From a virus, in IMG/VR virus record IMGVR_UViG_3300044611_000766, positions 1 through 64,000 of that record: DNA of 64,000 nt; one strand, given 5' to 3'. Position numbers and translations under genes: made by a program. The notes beneath the pieces were generated by a model. It was not told the origin of the DNA. It ran no database searches and saw nothing but the letters and a program-made list of their open reading frames with translations. This document shows, piece by piece, positions 51,212 to 61,289 of this stretch. Numbering within the stretch: the stretch's first letter is position 1; each line of letters opens with the position of its first letter.

Positions 51212-52866
51212 TGTGTTTCCTTATTTTCGTTTACTTCAATGTCTATTGGATATATATTATACTCGTCTTCTAGCAAACTTTCAACAAGACCTAGCCATGA
51301 ACTGTCTGATCTTTTTATATTAGGAGAATTATTTCTTCCTTGTTGATTTTGTGGTCTAACAGAATTGCCTGGACCTCTTCTGTTGGATGGAAGATTTCTT
51401 TCTCCCTTTTGTGCTGGCTCCTGCTTATCGGCATCTACAACAACATCTTTTTGATTCTTTTGTTGTGCATTTTGCGTTATTTTAGCTTGAGCTTTTGCCA
51501 TATCCATTTGAATCTTTCCTTGCTTAGCTTGAAAAAGATCATCCTCTTCAACTTCTGGATCGACACCTAAAGCTATTCTAGCTTCGGTTAAACCAATAAG
51601 ATTACTTACATACTTTTGTATAATGTGTGTTTCTTTTTTAACTTGAGTATCAACGTCTATTTCATTAAACTTAAAATAACAACGATCAGATGTTTCGTTT
51701 CCAATTGGATTTGTAATTGGATCAAATCCGCCTTCAAACAAAATCTCATTAAATATATGAAGTCTTATCATCTCAGCAAATTGCTTTTGGAACTGCTTTA
51801 TCTTGTCATATAATGCAGTATCAAGCCTTTCAGTCATGGCTCTATTGCCGCCATTGAGAGTCATGCCCAAGTGGTGAGGAGCAACGCCTAAGCCAATTGC
51901 TACTCTTTCCTTAAAGTGATCAAGATAAGCACTAGCGTCTAGTGCCGAATTGCCAGCACCGATAACATCAACATCATGCCTAAAAGGAAGAATTAATCCA
52001 CCTTCTGCTCTAAGGTTTTCAATTTCAAATGCCGCTTGATCTATTTCTTCTGGTTCTGCTGGTTGATCTGCAGTACCGATTCTATACTTGTAAAGAGGGA
52101 ACAATTCTCTATGGACAAGATTTTGTATATCCTCTTCCATCTGCCTAAGGGCTACGACGTCATCTAAAACATTAGACATAAACGGAGTTCCAAAAGCTCT
52201 TCCTGGTTTTCTGTCAAAGAAAAGGTGGATAACTCTTTCTGCTGACCAAACTGGATCTCTATCCGTTGGCGCATAAGTTAATGGATCAGTTTGCTGCTGA
52301 TAAGATTTAGGTCTGTTGTATCTGTCTCTAAGTATTCTAGTTTGCTCTGTAGGTATTAAGTAATACCCTACTACTGGTTGTGTAGCATTGATGGGTTCAA
52401 TCTTTGAGGGAAAGTACTGAGACAGATCGCCTCTAGCCTTAACAATAAATACGTTTGCAAACTTAAAAAGCTGATCAGATAAATCAATTAAGAATTCAAG
52501 GAATGGCCTCTTCATTGCCATCTCCATATAATCGATTCTTTGATAAAGATACTCTACTGCCTCAGGGTTTTCTCCGACTATTTGCCAGCCCTCTTTCCAG
52601 AAGAGGTCTTTATACTTGGCTACCGCCTGCTTAACATATGAATCTGTATCAACAGCTTGAATAATTCGATCAAAGTCGTAAGGAGATGGCTCGAAGTTGC
52701 TTCTGCCCGTATAAAAATAATTAGTGCCCTGGTAACCAAGTGCTAGGGCAGCAACTTTCATAGTCTTAGCTAAACCACTTATTTGGGTAGCGTCCAACTG
52801 GGCGGCAGCAAAGTCAAACTCTTTACTAGAAGACTGCTGAAAGGGTAGATACTGACGTATAGGCAT
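51208..52866 (-). CDS. Portal protein
   Basis: This 552-residue protein has portal-family features: an N-terminal region with AVDTDSYVKQAVAKYKDLFWKEG, a central part with RVIHLFFDRKPGRAFGTPFM, the long helix with VALRQMEEDIQNLVHRE, ERVAIGLGVAPHHLGMTLNG, and a Gln-rich, disordered C-terminus. It lies between terminase/fibre genes and the prohead protease, and forms the DNA entry ring. No in-frame CGG although 11 out-of-phase CGG trinucleotides occur. Confidence 0.87.
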   Translation of the reverse strand: MPIRQYLPFQQSSSKEFDFAAAQLDATQISGLAKTMKVAALALGYQGTNYFYTGRSNFEPSPYDFDRIIQAVDTDSYVKQAVAKYKDLFWKEGWQIVGENPEAVEYLYQRIDYMEMAMKRPFLEFLIDLSDQLFKFANVFIVKARGDLSQYFPSKIEPINATQPVVGYYLIPTEQTRILRDRYNRPKSYQQQTDPLTYAPTDRDPVWSAERVIHLFFDRKPGRAFGTPFMSNVLDDVVALRQMEEDIQNLVHRELFPLYKYRIGTADQPAEPEEIDQAAFEIENLRAEGGLILPFRHDVDVIGAGNSALDASAYLDHFKERVAIGLGVAPHHLGMTLNGGNRAMTERLDTALYDKIKQFQKQFAEMIRLHIFNEILFEGGFDPITNPIGNETSDRCYFKFNEIDVDTQVKKETHIIQKYVSNLIGLTEARIALGVDPEVEEDDLFQAKQGKIQMDMAKAQAKITQNAQQKNQKDVVVDADKQEPAQKGERNLPSNRRGPGNSVRPQNQQGRNNSPNIKRSDSSWLGLVESLLEDEYNIYPIDIEVNENKETQ

Positions 52867-52927
52867 GTGTTTTGTACTCCAGAGTTTTAATTTATTTCTC
52901 TATAGTACGGTTTTTTATTTAATATAT

Positions 52928-53107
52928 TCAGCTTTTAAGACCAGTTGCTTCAAAGGTCTTATTGAGAACAATATTCTTAACCGCTTCAAGCCAGAAAATT
53001 GTCTCTGGCTCAGAGAAATCGCTTTTATAAGCTAAATTTGCTTCACTGATATTAATAGTGATTGTGAATTCTTTTGGTGCTTCTGCTACTGTTTCTTCTT
53101 GTGACAT
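52928..53107 (-). CDS. Small protein of unknown function
   Basis: A start at ATG 53107 gives 59 residues (MSQEETVAEAPKEFTITINI) with strand then helix (IFWLEAVKNIVLNKTF). A longer reading from 53212 would overlap the upstream gene out of phase and gives unnatural Lys/Gln-rich sequence, so it is rejected. The upstream stop lies two bases away, indicating coupling. Confidence 0.6.
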   Translation of the reverse strand: MSQEETVAEAPKEFTITINISEANLAYKSDFSEPETIFWLEAVKNIVLNKTFEATGLKS

Positions 53108-53108
53108 T

Positions 53109-53291
53109 TTACTTTTCTTTCTTTGTTGTTTCTGGAACTGAAAAATCTTCTTTTTGTTCTGACGCCTGCTGGATTTGAGATACCAGTTGTTTAATTGTTG
53201 CTTCTTTAACAACTAGCTCTGTCATAAGCTGGCTAACTTTTTCTTGAAATGATTGAATAATTAGATTTACATCTAAATTAGACTCTTGCAT
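53109..53291 (-). CDS. Small coiled-coil protein
   Basis: This 60-residue protein (MQESNLDVNLIIQSFQEKVS) is one continuous heptad-like helix (QLMTELVVKEATIKQLVSQI). A ribosome binding site AGGAG precedes it by about 7 bases. It may oligomerise or chaperone neighbouring fibre proteins. No family is recognised. Confidence 0.65.
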   Translation of the reverse strand: MQESNLDVNLIIQSFQEKVSQLMTELVVKEATIKQLVSQIQQASEQKEDFSVPETTKKEK

Positions 53292-53336
53292 TGTTTCTCC
53301 TAATATAGAAATTACTGATAGAGTATATCAGTTGAT

Positions 53337-55478
53337 TTATTGGGCTGCAAGTTGTGACTCTAAACTTTCAATGCGAGATAAAAGATTTTGAACTGTTGCA
53401 ACTAAAATTGAAGTTATCGCAGTTCTTTTATAGTTTACTACATTAAAATACTCTTCTGAATCTATGTCTTTTTCTTCAAAAGATTGTTCTTTAAATTTTT
53501 CAATTCCTTCTTTTGTTAAATCATAGATTGCCAAAGTAGGTATTTTTTCTTTTATGTCTTCAGCTATAAAACCATAGTCATAGTCAAGTTGTTTGAATTT
53601 ATAAGAAAAATCATTATCAAACTTTTCTTCTTTTTTGTAGGTAAATTTTTTAGGAATTAAGTTCTTAACTAATGATAAAGCCTCTTCGCTTGTAACTGTA
53701 GAAACATTTTCTTTAATCTTAATACTAGAACTAGTAGTAGATCTAGCCAATACATAGGTACCTTTTGCGTTTACAGTTCTCCACATTGCAACGCCTGCTG
53801 TAGTATTTGGGTCTGCAGTTGTAGTTGTTGGTGTATCTGAAAAAACATCATTACCAGAACCAGTTAGTGCACCGCCTCTAAATACCATATCATTATTTAA
53901 ATACAGAGCGTACTGAGTTCCGGTTTCATCTGATAAGTTTATCTCCATATTTATATCTTGACTCCATGTAGAACCAGTCCAATATCTTGGCTCAATAATA
54001 ACAGCCCTTGGTATTCCTGTTGACGCGCCTCTGTATCTAATGTTTAAAGAGCCATCTAAATTTCCTATTTTTGTATCTTTTCCAGATGCACTTAAAATCC
54101 AAATGGCTCCAGAGCTTGCACCTGCAACAGGATTGTTATTCGAGTCTTTTCCATCTGCTCTAATTTGTAATCCTAAGTCTGTTGTGATTCCTGTTGCATA
54201 TATATTGTTTGCAAAAACGTTTCCTGAAGTATCTACTTTGAAAGTTGGAGTTATGCCAATCGCAGTGTTTTGAATATTGGCACCGGTTAAATTTCCTCCA
54301 GATATTGTTCCTGTAGCGGTAATCGTTCCGCTGAAAGTGCCTCCAGAAGCAATTATAGTTCCGGCAACTGTCAAGTCTGTTCCATCAAAATAAAGTTTAT
54401 CACCTAAAGAAAATTTATTTGCAGTAACTCCACCTGCAGTATGTGCGCCAACAAACATTACTGAGCTTTGATAACCTCCAGCACCAAATTGCAACGAGCT
54501 AGTACCTATCGTTAGTCCGCCAGCGGTTGAACTCTGAATCGTTGCGTTAGTTGTTATTGCTCCAGTTACAGTTAATGTATTATTATCCCACTGCATGTAG
54601 TTAGTGGAGTTTCCAACTTTTAATAGAGATCCACTACCAGTTCCTCCAGTTGGATTCCAGTACAACTGATTAGTTGCGTTACCTACAACGAATTCTAAAT
54701 TGCTTGCACTATTTGCAGAGTTTCTTGCCCATCTATTATAAGCGTCTATAAATATTGAGTTAGCTGATAAGGTTCCTCTAATTGAAGCTGCATCAAATTG
54801 TGCTGTTCCATCACCTTTGATTATCCAACCTTGACCAACACCCAAAGCTCCTTCAATAAAATTAGAAGATCTAATTACTGACATTCCATTAGTTGGAGTG
54901 TAGGATTGTAAAGTCCCTGATGCATTCTGTAGAATTACTTGTTCTGCTGTCATTAAGCCTGTGGTTATTTTTCCAGCTGTTAATGAACTAATATATTGAT
55001 CTTCAATTAAAGGTATATTTCCGCTATGTGTTGCAAGAGCTGTCCATGCTCCACCTGTGCCAGAAGTATTAATTGCTCTGACTCTTCCGTAATATTTCTT
55101 ATATGCTACAGTTTCTGCCCCTGTTGTTGGATTAACATTTCTTGTTGTGTTTGCAACGGAAATAACAAAGACTGTTGACCTTTTTTTTCCCGTAGAAACT
55201 AAAGTCGAAGAAATAGTTTCCCCATCATATATTTCATATTCATATTCGGCAAAGTCTTGATCTGCAACTGGTTGAATAATAAACATAACAGATTCAAAGT
55301 TGCATCGAACTTCAAAACCTGTAATGCCACTTGGGACAGAACTAGAAGATGGAGTCTTAATTCTTATTGAATCTGGAATAGTATCTGATGCAGATATTTC
55401 TGTATTCTTTGGCTTTACCGCAAAAAGATAATTTGAATCTGGCTTTAAGCCACTTACTGTTTTTCTTATGATTGCCAT
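53337..55478 (-). CDS. Tail fibre/spike with C-terminal S74-type intramolecular chaperone
   Basis: This 713-residue protein has an N-terminal fibronectin-like part (residues ~25-160, VRCNFESVMFIIQPVADQDF), a long fibre body with repeated GTITATGTISGG-like and NATIQSSTAGGLTIGTSS phrases, and a C-terminal S74-like chaperone: SSIKIKENVSTVTSEEALSL, DYGFIAEDIKEKIP and a terminal coiled coil TVQNLLSRIESLESQL. In S74 fibres the chaperone trimerises and then cuts itself off at Ser next to an Asp (SD); here the pair reads SS, so self-cleavage is uncertain. Confidence 0.8.
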   Translation of the reverse strand: MAIIRKTVSGLKPDSNYLFAVKPKNTEISASDTIPDSIRIKTPSSSSVPSGITGFEVRCNFESVMFIIQPVADQDFAEYEYEIYDGETISSTLVSTGKKRSTVFVISVANTTRNVNPTTGAETVAYKKYYGRVRAINTSGTGGAWTALATHSGNIPLIEDQYISSLTAGKITTGLMTAEQVILQNASGTLQSYTPTNGMSVIRSSNFIEGALGVGQGWIIKGDGTAQFDAASIRGTLSANSIFIDAYNRWARNSANSASNLEFVVGNATNQLYWNPTGGTGSGSLLKVGNSTNYMQWDNNTLTVTGAITTNATIQSSTAGGLTIGTSSLQFGAGGYQSSVMFVGAHTAGGVTANKFSLGDKLYFDGTDLTVAGTIIASGGTFSGTITATGTISGGNLTGANIQNTAIGITPTFKVDTSGNVFANNIYATGITTDLGLQIRADGKDSNNNPVAGASSGAIWILSASGKDTKIGNLDGSLNIRYRGASTGIPRAVIIEPRYWTGSTWSQDINMEINLSDETGTQYALYLNNDMVFRGGALTGSGNDVFSDTPTTTTADPNTTAGVAMWRTVNAKGTYVLARSTTSSSIKIKENVSTVTSEEALSLVKNLIPKKFTYKKEEKFDNDFSYKFKQLDYDYGFIAEDIKEKIPTLAIYDLTKEGIEKFKEQSFEEKDIDSEEYFNVVNYKRTAITSILVATVQNLLSRIESLESQLAAQ

Positions 55479-56437
55479 TATCTTACTACTCCTGTTGAAA
55501 TAAACGCTATATTTTCTTCTATCTCTTCTTGTCTAACAGAAAGATTATAATTTTTAGAGAAAGCGTATTTACTTATTTTACATTTTTTATTAGTTGAAGA
55601 AAGGTTCTTTTTTTCTAAAACTTCTATCTCAAAAGAAAAAGAACCATATATATCTTCATAGTCTTCTAGCTCAGTATAAGTTTTTGTATCTACAGAATAA
55701 ATAACTGTATCTGTCAGTGCGGTTGCGCTATATAAATCAATCTCTTCTTCCTTCATTACTTTTTGTCCAATTCCAGAAGAAGAAGTCTTTATAATTTTAA
55801 TCTTTACAGTTCCAGCTTCAGTATTTTTATCTCCGTATATTTTAAGAAAAGGACCATTAAATGTTCCCATTGCTTTATCTCCAGAGTTAGTGCTGGTCGA
55901 AGAATCCCAAGACCCTGTTGCAGACACATAACCCAGTACTGCAACTCTAGTGTTAGCTGAACTTCCTAGTACTTCATTTGAATAATAGTTTAAAGTATTT
56001 GTTGCAGATCCTGATAAACTTCCAATAAAATTTGCTCCACTTGTAGGAGTTGTTTTTACGTAGCTTGATCCAGAAAGTTCTATGTACTGAATATTATCTG
56101 CGTGATAGTACACATAGTATTTTCCTACTGGCTTTGACCCACTAGATACTGCGGTTACAGCCTTGAAATATAAATTCTCTTCTGCGTCTATTAAGCTGTA
56201 AGTTGCTGTTTGATTTCCAGACTCTTCATAAACAACTAAGTAAGAATCGCTATCAAAAGATTCGTCTATAGCGCTTCCTCCAACGGAAAAAACTTTTCCA
56301 ATATTTACATCTGCTAAAGATACAAATATCCAATCTCCAACTTTTAAATTTTCATCAATATTTGAAAAAAATATTTCTCTTCTTACTGGAGCGTAGAAAG
56401 TTCCAGAACTATTATCAGTATAAGTAAACCAGCTCAT
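55478..56437 (-). CDS. Fibre-associated structural protein
   Basis: This 319-residue protein overlaps the next gene by one base. It is beta-rich (WIFVSLADVNIGKVFSVGGSA, YLVVYEESGNQTATYSLIDA, KPVGKYYVYYHADNIQYIEL) and lacks catalytic motifs. Between two fibre-like genes, it probably forms part of the same appendage or its attachment. Confidence 0.6.
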   Translation of the reverse strand: MSWFTYTDNSSGTFYAPVRREIFFSNIDENLKVGDWIFVSLADVNIGKVFSVGGSAIDESFDSDSYLVVYEESGNQTATYSLIDAEENLYFKAVTAVSSGSKPVGKYYVYYHADNIQYIELSGSSYVKTTPTSGANFIGSLSGSATNTLNYYSNEVLGSSANTRVAVLGYVSATGSWDSSTSTNSGDKAMGTFNGPFLKIYGDKNTEAGTVKIKIIKTSSSGIGQKVMKEEEIDLYSATALTDTVIYSVDTKTYTELEDYEDIYGSFSFEIEVLEKKNLSSTNKKCKISKYAFSKNYNLSVRQEEIEENIAFISTGVVR

Positions 56438-56439
56438 TA

Positions 56440-58014
56440 TTACAACTCTTTATATAAAATTTCAAACTCGTAGGCATCTTGTTTGTCTTCATCTATTTCT
56501 ATTTCTACAGTTGCCTCAAACTGTCTTACTCCACCAACCAATCCGGTCTCCTCAAGAGAAACAAGAGTTAGTTGGCCATATGGCCTATTTGTATTGTCTT
56601 GCACATACTGTGCTCTTGCTGCAGCGTAATCTATTGCATCTGCGGGGATTGGGGCACTTCCGTCTTCTCCGCTATGGCTATGGTTTGATAAATCTATTCC
56701 TGCTATTTTTACACCATCTGCAAAAAATAGATCACCTGTTATTGTGCCACCATCTTTTCTTAGGTATTGCGGGTGAGCATCTTCATCTATGTCATCAAGT
56801 TCTCCGTGAGAAGATCTTAAAGATTCTCGTTTTGAGTTATCTACATATATTGTTTTAAATATTTGTTTGTATTTTTCTAAATTTTCTACATCATCAATAA
56901 TTAAAACTGGATTTCTGTTGACCCCTAAAACTTCAAGCTGACTTAAATAATTTACATATTTTCTCTTTAGTCTTATTGCTTGAAGAAATGCATCAAATCT
57001 TTTGTATACCTGATTATTTCTTTCTAAAAAGTCTGCAGTCACAGAACCTAAATTTCCTATGATTGCGCTATTAGCTACAAACATTTCTTCCATAAGTTTT
57101 GGAGCTTTATCTCTTAAATCTGTTGTAGTTATATCCAACATGAGTGGATCAACAACTTTTGATTTAAAATTTAAAGCTGGAAGCAAATAGTTTGAATAAA
57201 AAGTTTCACCTAAATCAACACTGTCTCTTTTAATTAAACTTAATAGAGTCTGCAATTCCATTTGCAAAGAGTTTATTTTGATCGAAAAAAATGCTTGAAA
57301 TTGAGCTGCTTGTTTTTTGGAGACTTGATCCAATTCGGACTGCGGAATCGCGATTGGTTTTGCTGTGATTTCTTTGGCAAATTGTTGCGTATAGTGCGTT
57401 GCTGAGTTTGCCCAATCTGTGATGTATTTTGAAATTTGTGATTCTGTTTCATCGACATAATCGTCTCCTAAATAATTGATAACAATATTTCTTAACAAAG
57501 TTGCCTCATTCAAAAGATAAGACAAACTTTTTTTTATTTCTACTAAATGTCCAAAACTGCTATGACTCACAGCTAATTCATACTCTTTAATAAAAGATCT
57601 ACATGCCCTGCATTTGTGTTTGTTTGCATACAGGTATTGCTCATAAGTAATGGCAGCTGGTTCTGACATTTCTTTTGCTGATTCTTTATGCTTTGTAGCG
57701 TCTTTCCAGACAGCCCTATGACTCTCTTCTAGCTCAAGACTAGAATAAGGGTCTATAACAACTTGAGAAAGATTTGTGTCAATCTCTTCTATCATTCCTT
57801 GGATTGTATTAAAAGCGTTAAAGACATAAGATCTTACATTTTCCAAAAGGATCTTGGATTTTTCGTCGCTTAAGTTATTTACCATTCCAGGATTGTTCAT
57901 TCCTGCAAGTGCATTCTCTCTTTGTCTTGTGTCCACAAAAGAAGTCTCTTTTGAACCAGAATCACTAAAGATATTATCTATATTTGTATTTTTTCCTAAA
58001 CCATATGTTGACAT
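56440..58014 (-). CDS. Structural protein with fibre-type C-terminal domain
   Basis: This 524-residue protein has a mostly helical N-terminal ~390 residues, including a Cys pair (KHKCRACRSF), and a C-terminal part with the fibre motif DAHPQYLRKDGGTITGDLFF followed by GVKIAGIDLSNHSHSGEDG. The HPQYLRKDGGT signature is common in phage tail fibres. It directly follows the terminase gene. It may anchor a fibre to the head or neck. Confidence 0.65.
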   Translation of the reverse strand: MSTYGLGKNTNIDNIFSDSGSKETSFVDTRQRENALAGMNNPGMVNNLSDEKSKILLENVRSYVFNAFNTIQGMIEEIDTNLSQVVIDPYSSLELEESHRAVWKDATKHKESAKEMSEPAAITYEQYLYANKHKCRACRSFIKEYELAVSHSSFGHLVEIKKSLSYLLNEATLLRNIVINYLGDDYVDETESQISKYITDWANSATHYTQQFAKEITAKPIAIPQSELDQVSKKQAAQFQAFFSIKINSLQMELQTLLSLIKRDSVDLGETFYSNYLLPALNFKSKVVDPLMLDITTTDLRDKAPKLMEEMFVANSAIIGNLGSVTADFLERNNQVYKRFDAFLQAIRLKRKYVNYLSQLEVLGVNRNPVLIIDDVENLEKYKQIFKTIYVDNSKRESLRSSHGELDDIDEDAHPQYLRKDGGTITGDLFFADGVKIAGIDLSNHSHSGEDGSAPIPADAIDYAAARAQYVQDNTNRPYGQLTLVSLEETGLVGGVRQFEATVEIEIDEDKQDAYEFEILYKEL

Positions 58015-58019
58015 AATAT

Positions 58020-59898
58020 TTAAAATATCTTTCTTTTAATAGAAGATCCGCTTTTTCTTGAGAACCCTCTATTATAGCCTATTTTGCTTTTGGTTAAACT
58101 TGAATTTCTATCTGAAACAAATCTTGAATTATTTTCAGATTCTCCGTCTTCATTAGATCCTGATTTCGGCATAAAGAATGTGTTTGAAAATGTTTCAGTA
58201 TTAGAAGCAAACTTTGCTTTGTGCAAGTCGCTATAGTTCTCTGTTATAGATAGTAAAGCTAGAATCAAGGCATCGTGTGCGTGGTCAACTGCAGATCCTC
58301 CAGCTTCAAAGACTGGCCTTCCAGTTTGGGTTGTTCTTAAAACAATATAAGAAATTAATTGGACATAAAGTTCATCGTCTTCTGCAGGAAATAAAATTGC
58401 TTCTTTTTCCAGATATTGTCTAAGGTTATCGACCATATATGGTTTAATTTCTTTTTTAACCAATTGTTTAGTATATGGATCTCTTATGTCTATTGTTTCA
58501 CTAAAGCTAACTCCTTTTACTTTTGTTTTTAATCCAGATATTGGATTTTCAACACCGTACTTATGTAGGAGTTCTACCTGAACTTCTCCGTAACCTCTGT
58601 CAACGTAAATATGCTTAGGCTGAAATATGTCATTCAATTCAACTATTCTAGAAACAGCTTTTGTTAGTGTGTATTCAGATCTTTCTATTTCTTCTCTATA
58701 TGCAACTCTAACTTTGTTTCTGAACCTTTCTTCTTCATAGTTATGTGCGCACACTTCTAGTACAAGAATATTTGTTCCTGCTCCATACTTGTCCCAGTCA
58801 ACGCCAATGGTAAAGAAACTTCTGGCTGATTGCATTTCTGGTTGATATCTCCAGCCTGGATCCATGAATGCCATATCAATAAACTTTCTAGGATAAACAC
58901 CTTCGGCGTCCTCTCCCCAGTCAGCTTCAATTTCGTGCCTATAACCAACTTCGGAATACTGTTCTCTAAATTCATCTTCTTGTTCTTTAGAAAAATATGG
59001 ATTGCAATATGAAGGAAACCAAAACTCTTTAAATCTAGGACTTCTGCACCATTCCCAAAATCTCTCTCTTCGACCAGTTGGAGTTGAAGCTCCAATCAAA
59101 ACTTTATCTGGTTGATCTTCTGCTGTTTTCTGCAGCATTGCATATAGTGCGTCAAGATCATCTGCATGCATATAGTCCATTTCGTCAAGAACAATAACAT
59201 GCGCTTCTTGACCTCTGGCTACGTCTGACTTTCCTCCCGAACGCATGCCTGAAGTAAAGAATCTAATTGTAGATCCATTAGAAAATTGAATCATAAATTG
59301 TGGGGATGTGACTTTGCGCGTAATTGAATTAAGAACTATTTCATTTTTAGACGCCAATCTAACTATCTCTTGATAAATAAGTTCAACGTGAGATTTCATA
59401 GGCGCAATAACAAGACATCTGCCATCCTTATGAGTGTAACTATAGTGCAAAAGATAAACTGCCATACTAAAAGTTTTACCCAAACGACGACCAGCTCGTA
59501 AAACTTTTCTTAAAGATGGATCTCTTAAAATAAGAGTTTGATAAACTCTAGTTCTTGCATCTAAAAATTCTCTTGCCCATACACATGGGTCTTTAGCTAA
59601 ATGTAGTTGTCTTTGCTGCTCTGCCGTTATCCCGAGCGTCAACTAAATCATAATCAACTTCAAATGGCTCATCTATTAATAAAGATAATTCTCTATTGCT
59701 TAGAGGTCTCTGTGCTACTGTTGATCCGTCAGCCCAGTTTAGGTGCTTAAGTTTATTTTCAAAAACCCATTCAATTCTATTAATTTCTTTTAGCGTATCT
59801 ACATCTTGTAGTTTAATAATTTCTAAAAGATCTTCTCTAGATAAATTTTCTAATGCTTTTCTAAATTTATTTGTTTTATTTTTTATTGTATTTGACAT
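58020..59898 (-). CDS. terL: Terminase large subunit, joined through a CGGG codon
   Basis: From ATG 59898 (MSNTIKNKTNKFRKALENLS), CGGG at residue 89 (YDLVDA-X-ITAEQQRQLHL) gives a 625-residue protein; the upstream triplet frame ends 12 codons after the CGG. ATPase motifs: Walker A GRRLGKT (~136-142), Walker B VIVLDEMD (~220). Nuclease domain: GVDWDKYGAGTN, YVDRGYGEVQVE and DHAHDALILA supply the acidic triad. It cuts and packages DNA into the prohead through the portal. An in-phase TTG at 59642 could fake an independent start, but no ribosome binding site is seen and it would omit the N-terminal ~88 residues. Confidence 0.9.
59631..59634 (-). other. CGGG four-base codon (+1 recoding site 12)
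   Basis: In-frame GCT CGGG ATA at residue 89 of the terminase. It is the only CGGG among the 13 sites. Four-base reading joins the small upstream frame with the ATPase frame without a stop or a start between them. Confidence 0.87.
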
Positions 59899-59900
59899 AT

Positions 59901-61289
59901 TTATCCAAAATGCGCTGCCATCATTCCTGCTTCTGCGCCTAACATTGATCTTGCGTTTAACCTTGAGTTCTGTATAGCCATGACACCTCTGGACCTAGAT
60001 GTTGCTGCTACTTCGTTATCTTGATAACCCATTCCAAATAGTGGCTTTCTCATAGATCCCTGCATAGATTTTACAGCTTCTTTAGCAAAATTGCCAGCTG
60101 AAACAACTCCAGTAGCTGCCATTTTACCTAAGTCATACGCTACAGATGCGGTTCCAACTATATTTAAGGGGCCTGAGACTTTGGCATATTGAGCCGCTGC
60201 ATACCTTGATGCAAGTTTTAGTGCTACTTTTCTTTCTCCAGCTTGAAAAGCTGATCCTGCAGCTTTGCGAACAGTCCTGCTATTAATGGCATCCATTGCA
60301 TCATCAACTTTAGAACCAGGTCCTCCCATAGCTTTTTCAAACATTGCCCTATATCTTGCTTGAGATCCCGCACTAGGGCCTGTATGGTTTAAGGGAATTA
60401 ATTTTTTAGCCATTAAATCGCCATCTAAAAGAGATGCAACGTCATCAAGAAATCCTTGTGTTAACAATCCTGGTGCAGTCATTGCTATTCTTTGATTCAT
60501 AGTTGAACCTGGCACGCTTGGTTGCCCCAAAACATTTAAGCTTCTATTGATTCCAGACCTTGTTTTATTGGCTTTTTGGGCAGCACGTCGTCTCATTGGA
60601 TTTCTTGAACTTGCCCTACTGGGTCTTGCTGCTAAAGATGCATGATAGCTCTTGCCCATCGTGCTAAGTTTGCCTAAAACTCCACCAGAAAGCATGGCTA
60701 CATCGTCTGAAACGCCAAGAGATGTTCTTGCTTCTTGCATAAATTGTCTTTTACTTAGAGCTTTATCTAAAAATGTCATTCCTTGGAATGGCGTGTATGC
60801 ACCTGCGTTTGCAACGCCAGGCAAGTTCATTACTGTTGCTAATCTATTGGCGTTTCTAGCTCTTGGAAAGTTTACTGAAAATGACTGTTTTAAAAATGGA
60901 GTTTTTCCTGCTGCTGCTGCTCCTCTTTGTCTACCAAAGAAAAATCTTTCATTTCCAGTTTGAGCAACAAGGCCCCTACTTGGAATGTTGACATCGTCTG
61001 GCATTATTGCGCCAGCTCTTCTTGCTCTTCTAGCTTGACCTTTAGAAACTTTAGCGTTTGGATCTAAGATGTCTCTATAACCACCCTTTTCCATGGTATT
61101 GGCATAGCGTCTTGCATTATGTAAAGCCAAAGCTGTAATGCCAGGCATATTCTCTAGCAGCCTAAAGGCTAATGGAACGTCAGCCCCAACCGCTTCCATC
61201 CCTGTAGCAGCCATTCCGGCCCCCATTGTAGGCATGTCGTAGGATTGTCCGCCATATTCAAACTGGCCTGTCATTGGATTAAGTGGCAT
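59901..61289 (-). CDS. Basic Ala/Arg-rich virion-associated protein (putative)
   Basis: This 462-residue protein is rich in Ala, Arg, Gly and Met (KVSKGQARRARRAGAIMP, NPMRRRAAQKANKTRSGINR). The highly basic, helix-rich composition suggests DNA contact or internal virion location. It overlaps the upstream gene by one base and ends two bases before the terminase start. No family is recognised. Confidence 0.55.
   Translation of the reverse strand: MPLNPMTGQFEYGGQSYDMPTMGAGMAATGMEAVGADVPLAFRLLENMPGITALALHNARRYANTMEKGGYRDILDPNAKVSKGQARRARRAGAIMPDDVNIPSRGLVAQTGNERFFFGRQRGAAAAGKTPFLKQSFSVNFPRARNANRLATVMNLPGVANAGAYTPFQGMTFLDKALSKRQFMQEARTSLGVSDDVAMLSGGVLGKLSTMGKSYHASLAARPSRASSRNPMRRRAAQKANKTRSGINRSLNVLGQPSVPGSTMNQRIAMTAPGLLTQGFLDDVASLLDGDLMAKKLIPLNHTGPSAGSQARYRAMFEKAMGGPGSKVDDAMDAINSRTVRKAAGSAFQAGERKVALKLASRYAAAQYAKVSGPLNIVGTASVAYDLGKMAATGVVSAGNFAKEAVKSMQGSMRKPLFGMGYQDNEVAATSRSRGVMAIQNSRLNARSMLGAEAGMMAAHFG

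Noticed and set aside
53107-53212. N-terminal extension of the 59-residue gene to 53212
   Set aside because: It overlaps the upstream coiled-coil gene out of phase and reads as Lys/Gln-rich noise.
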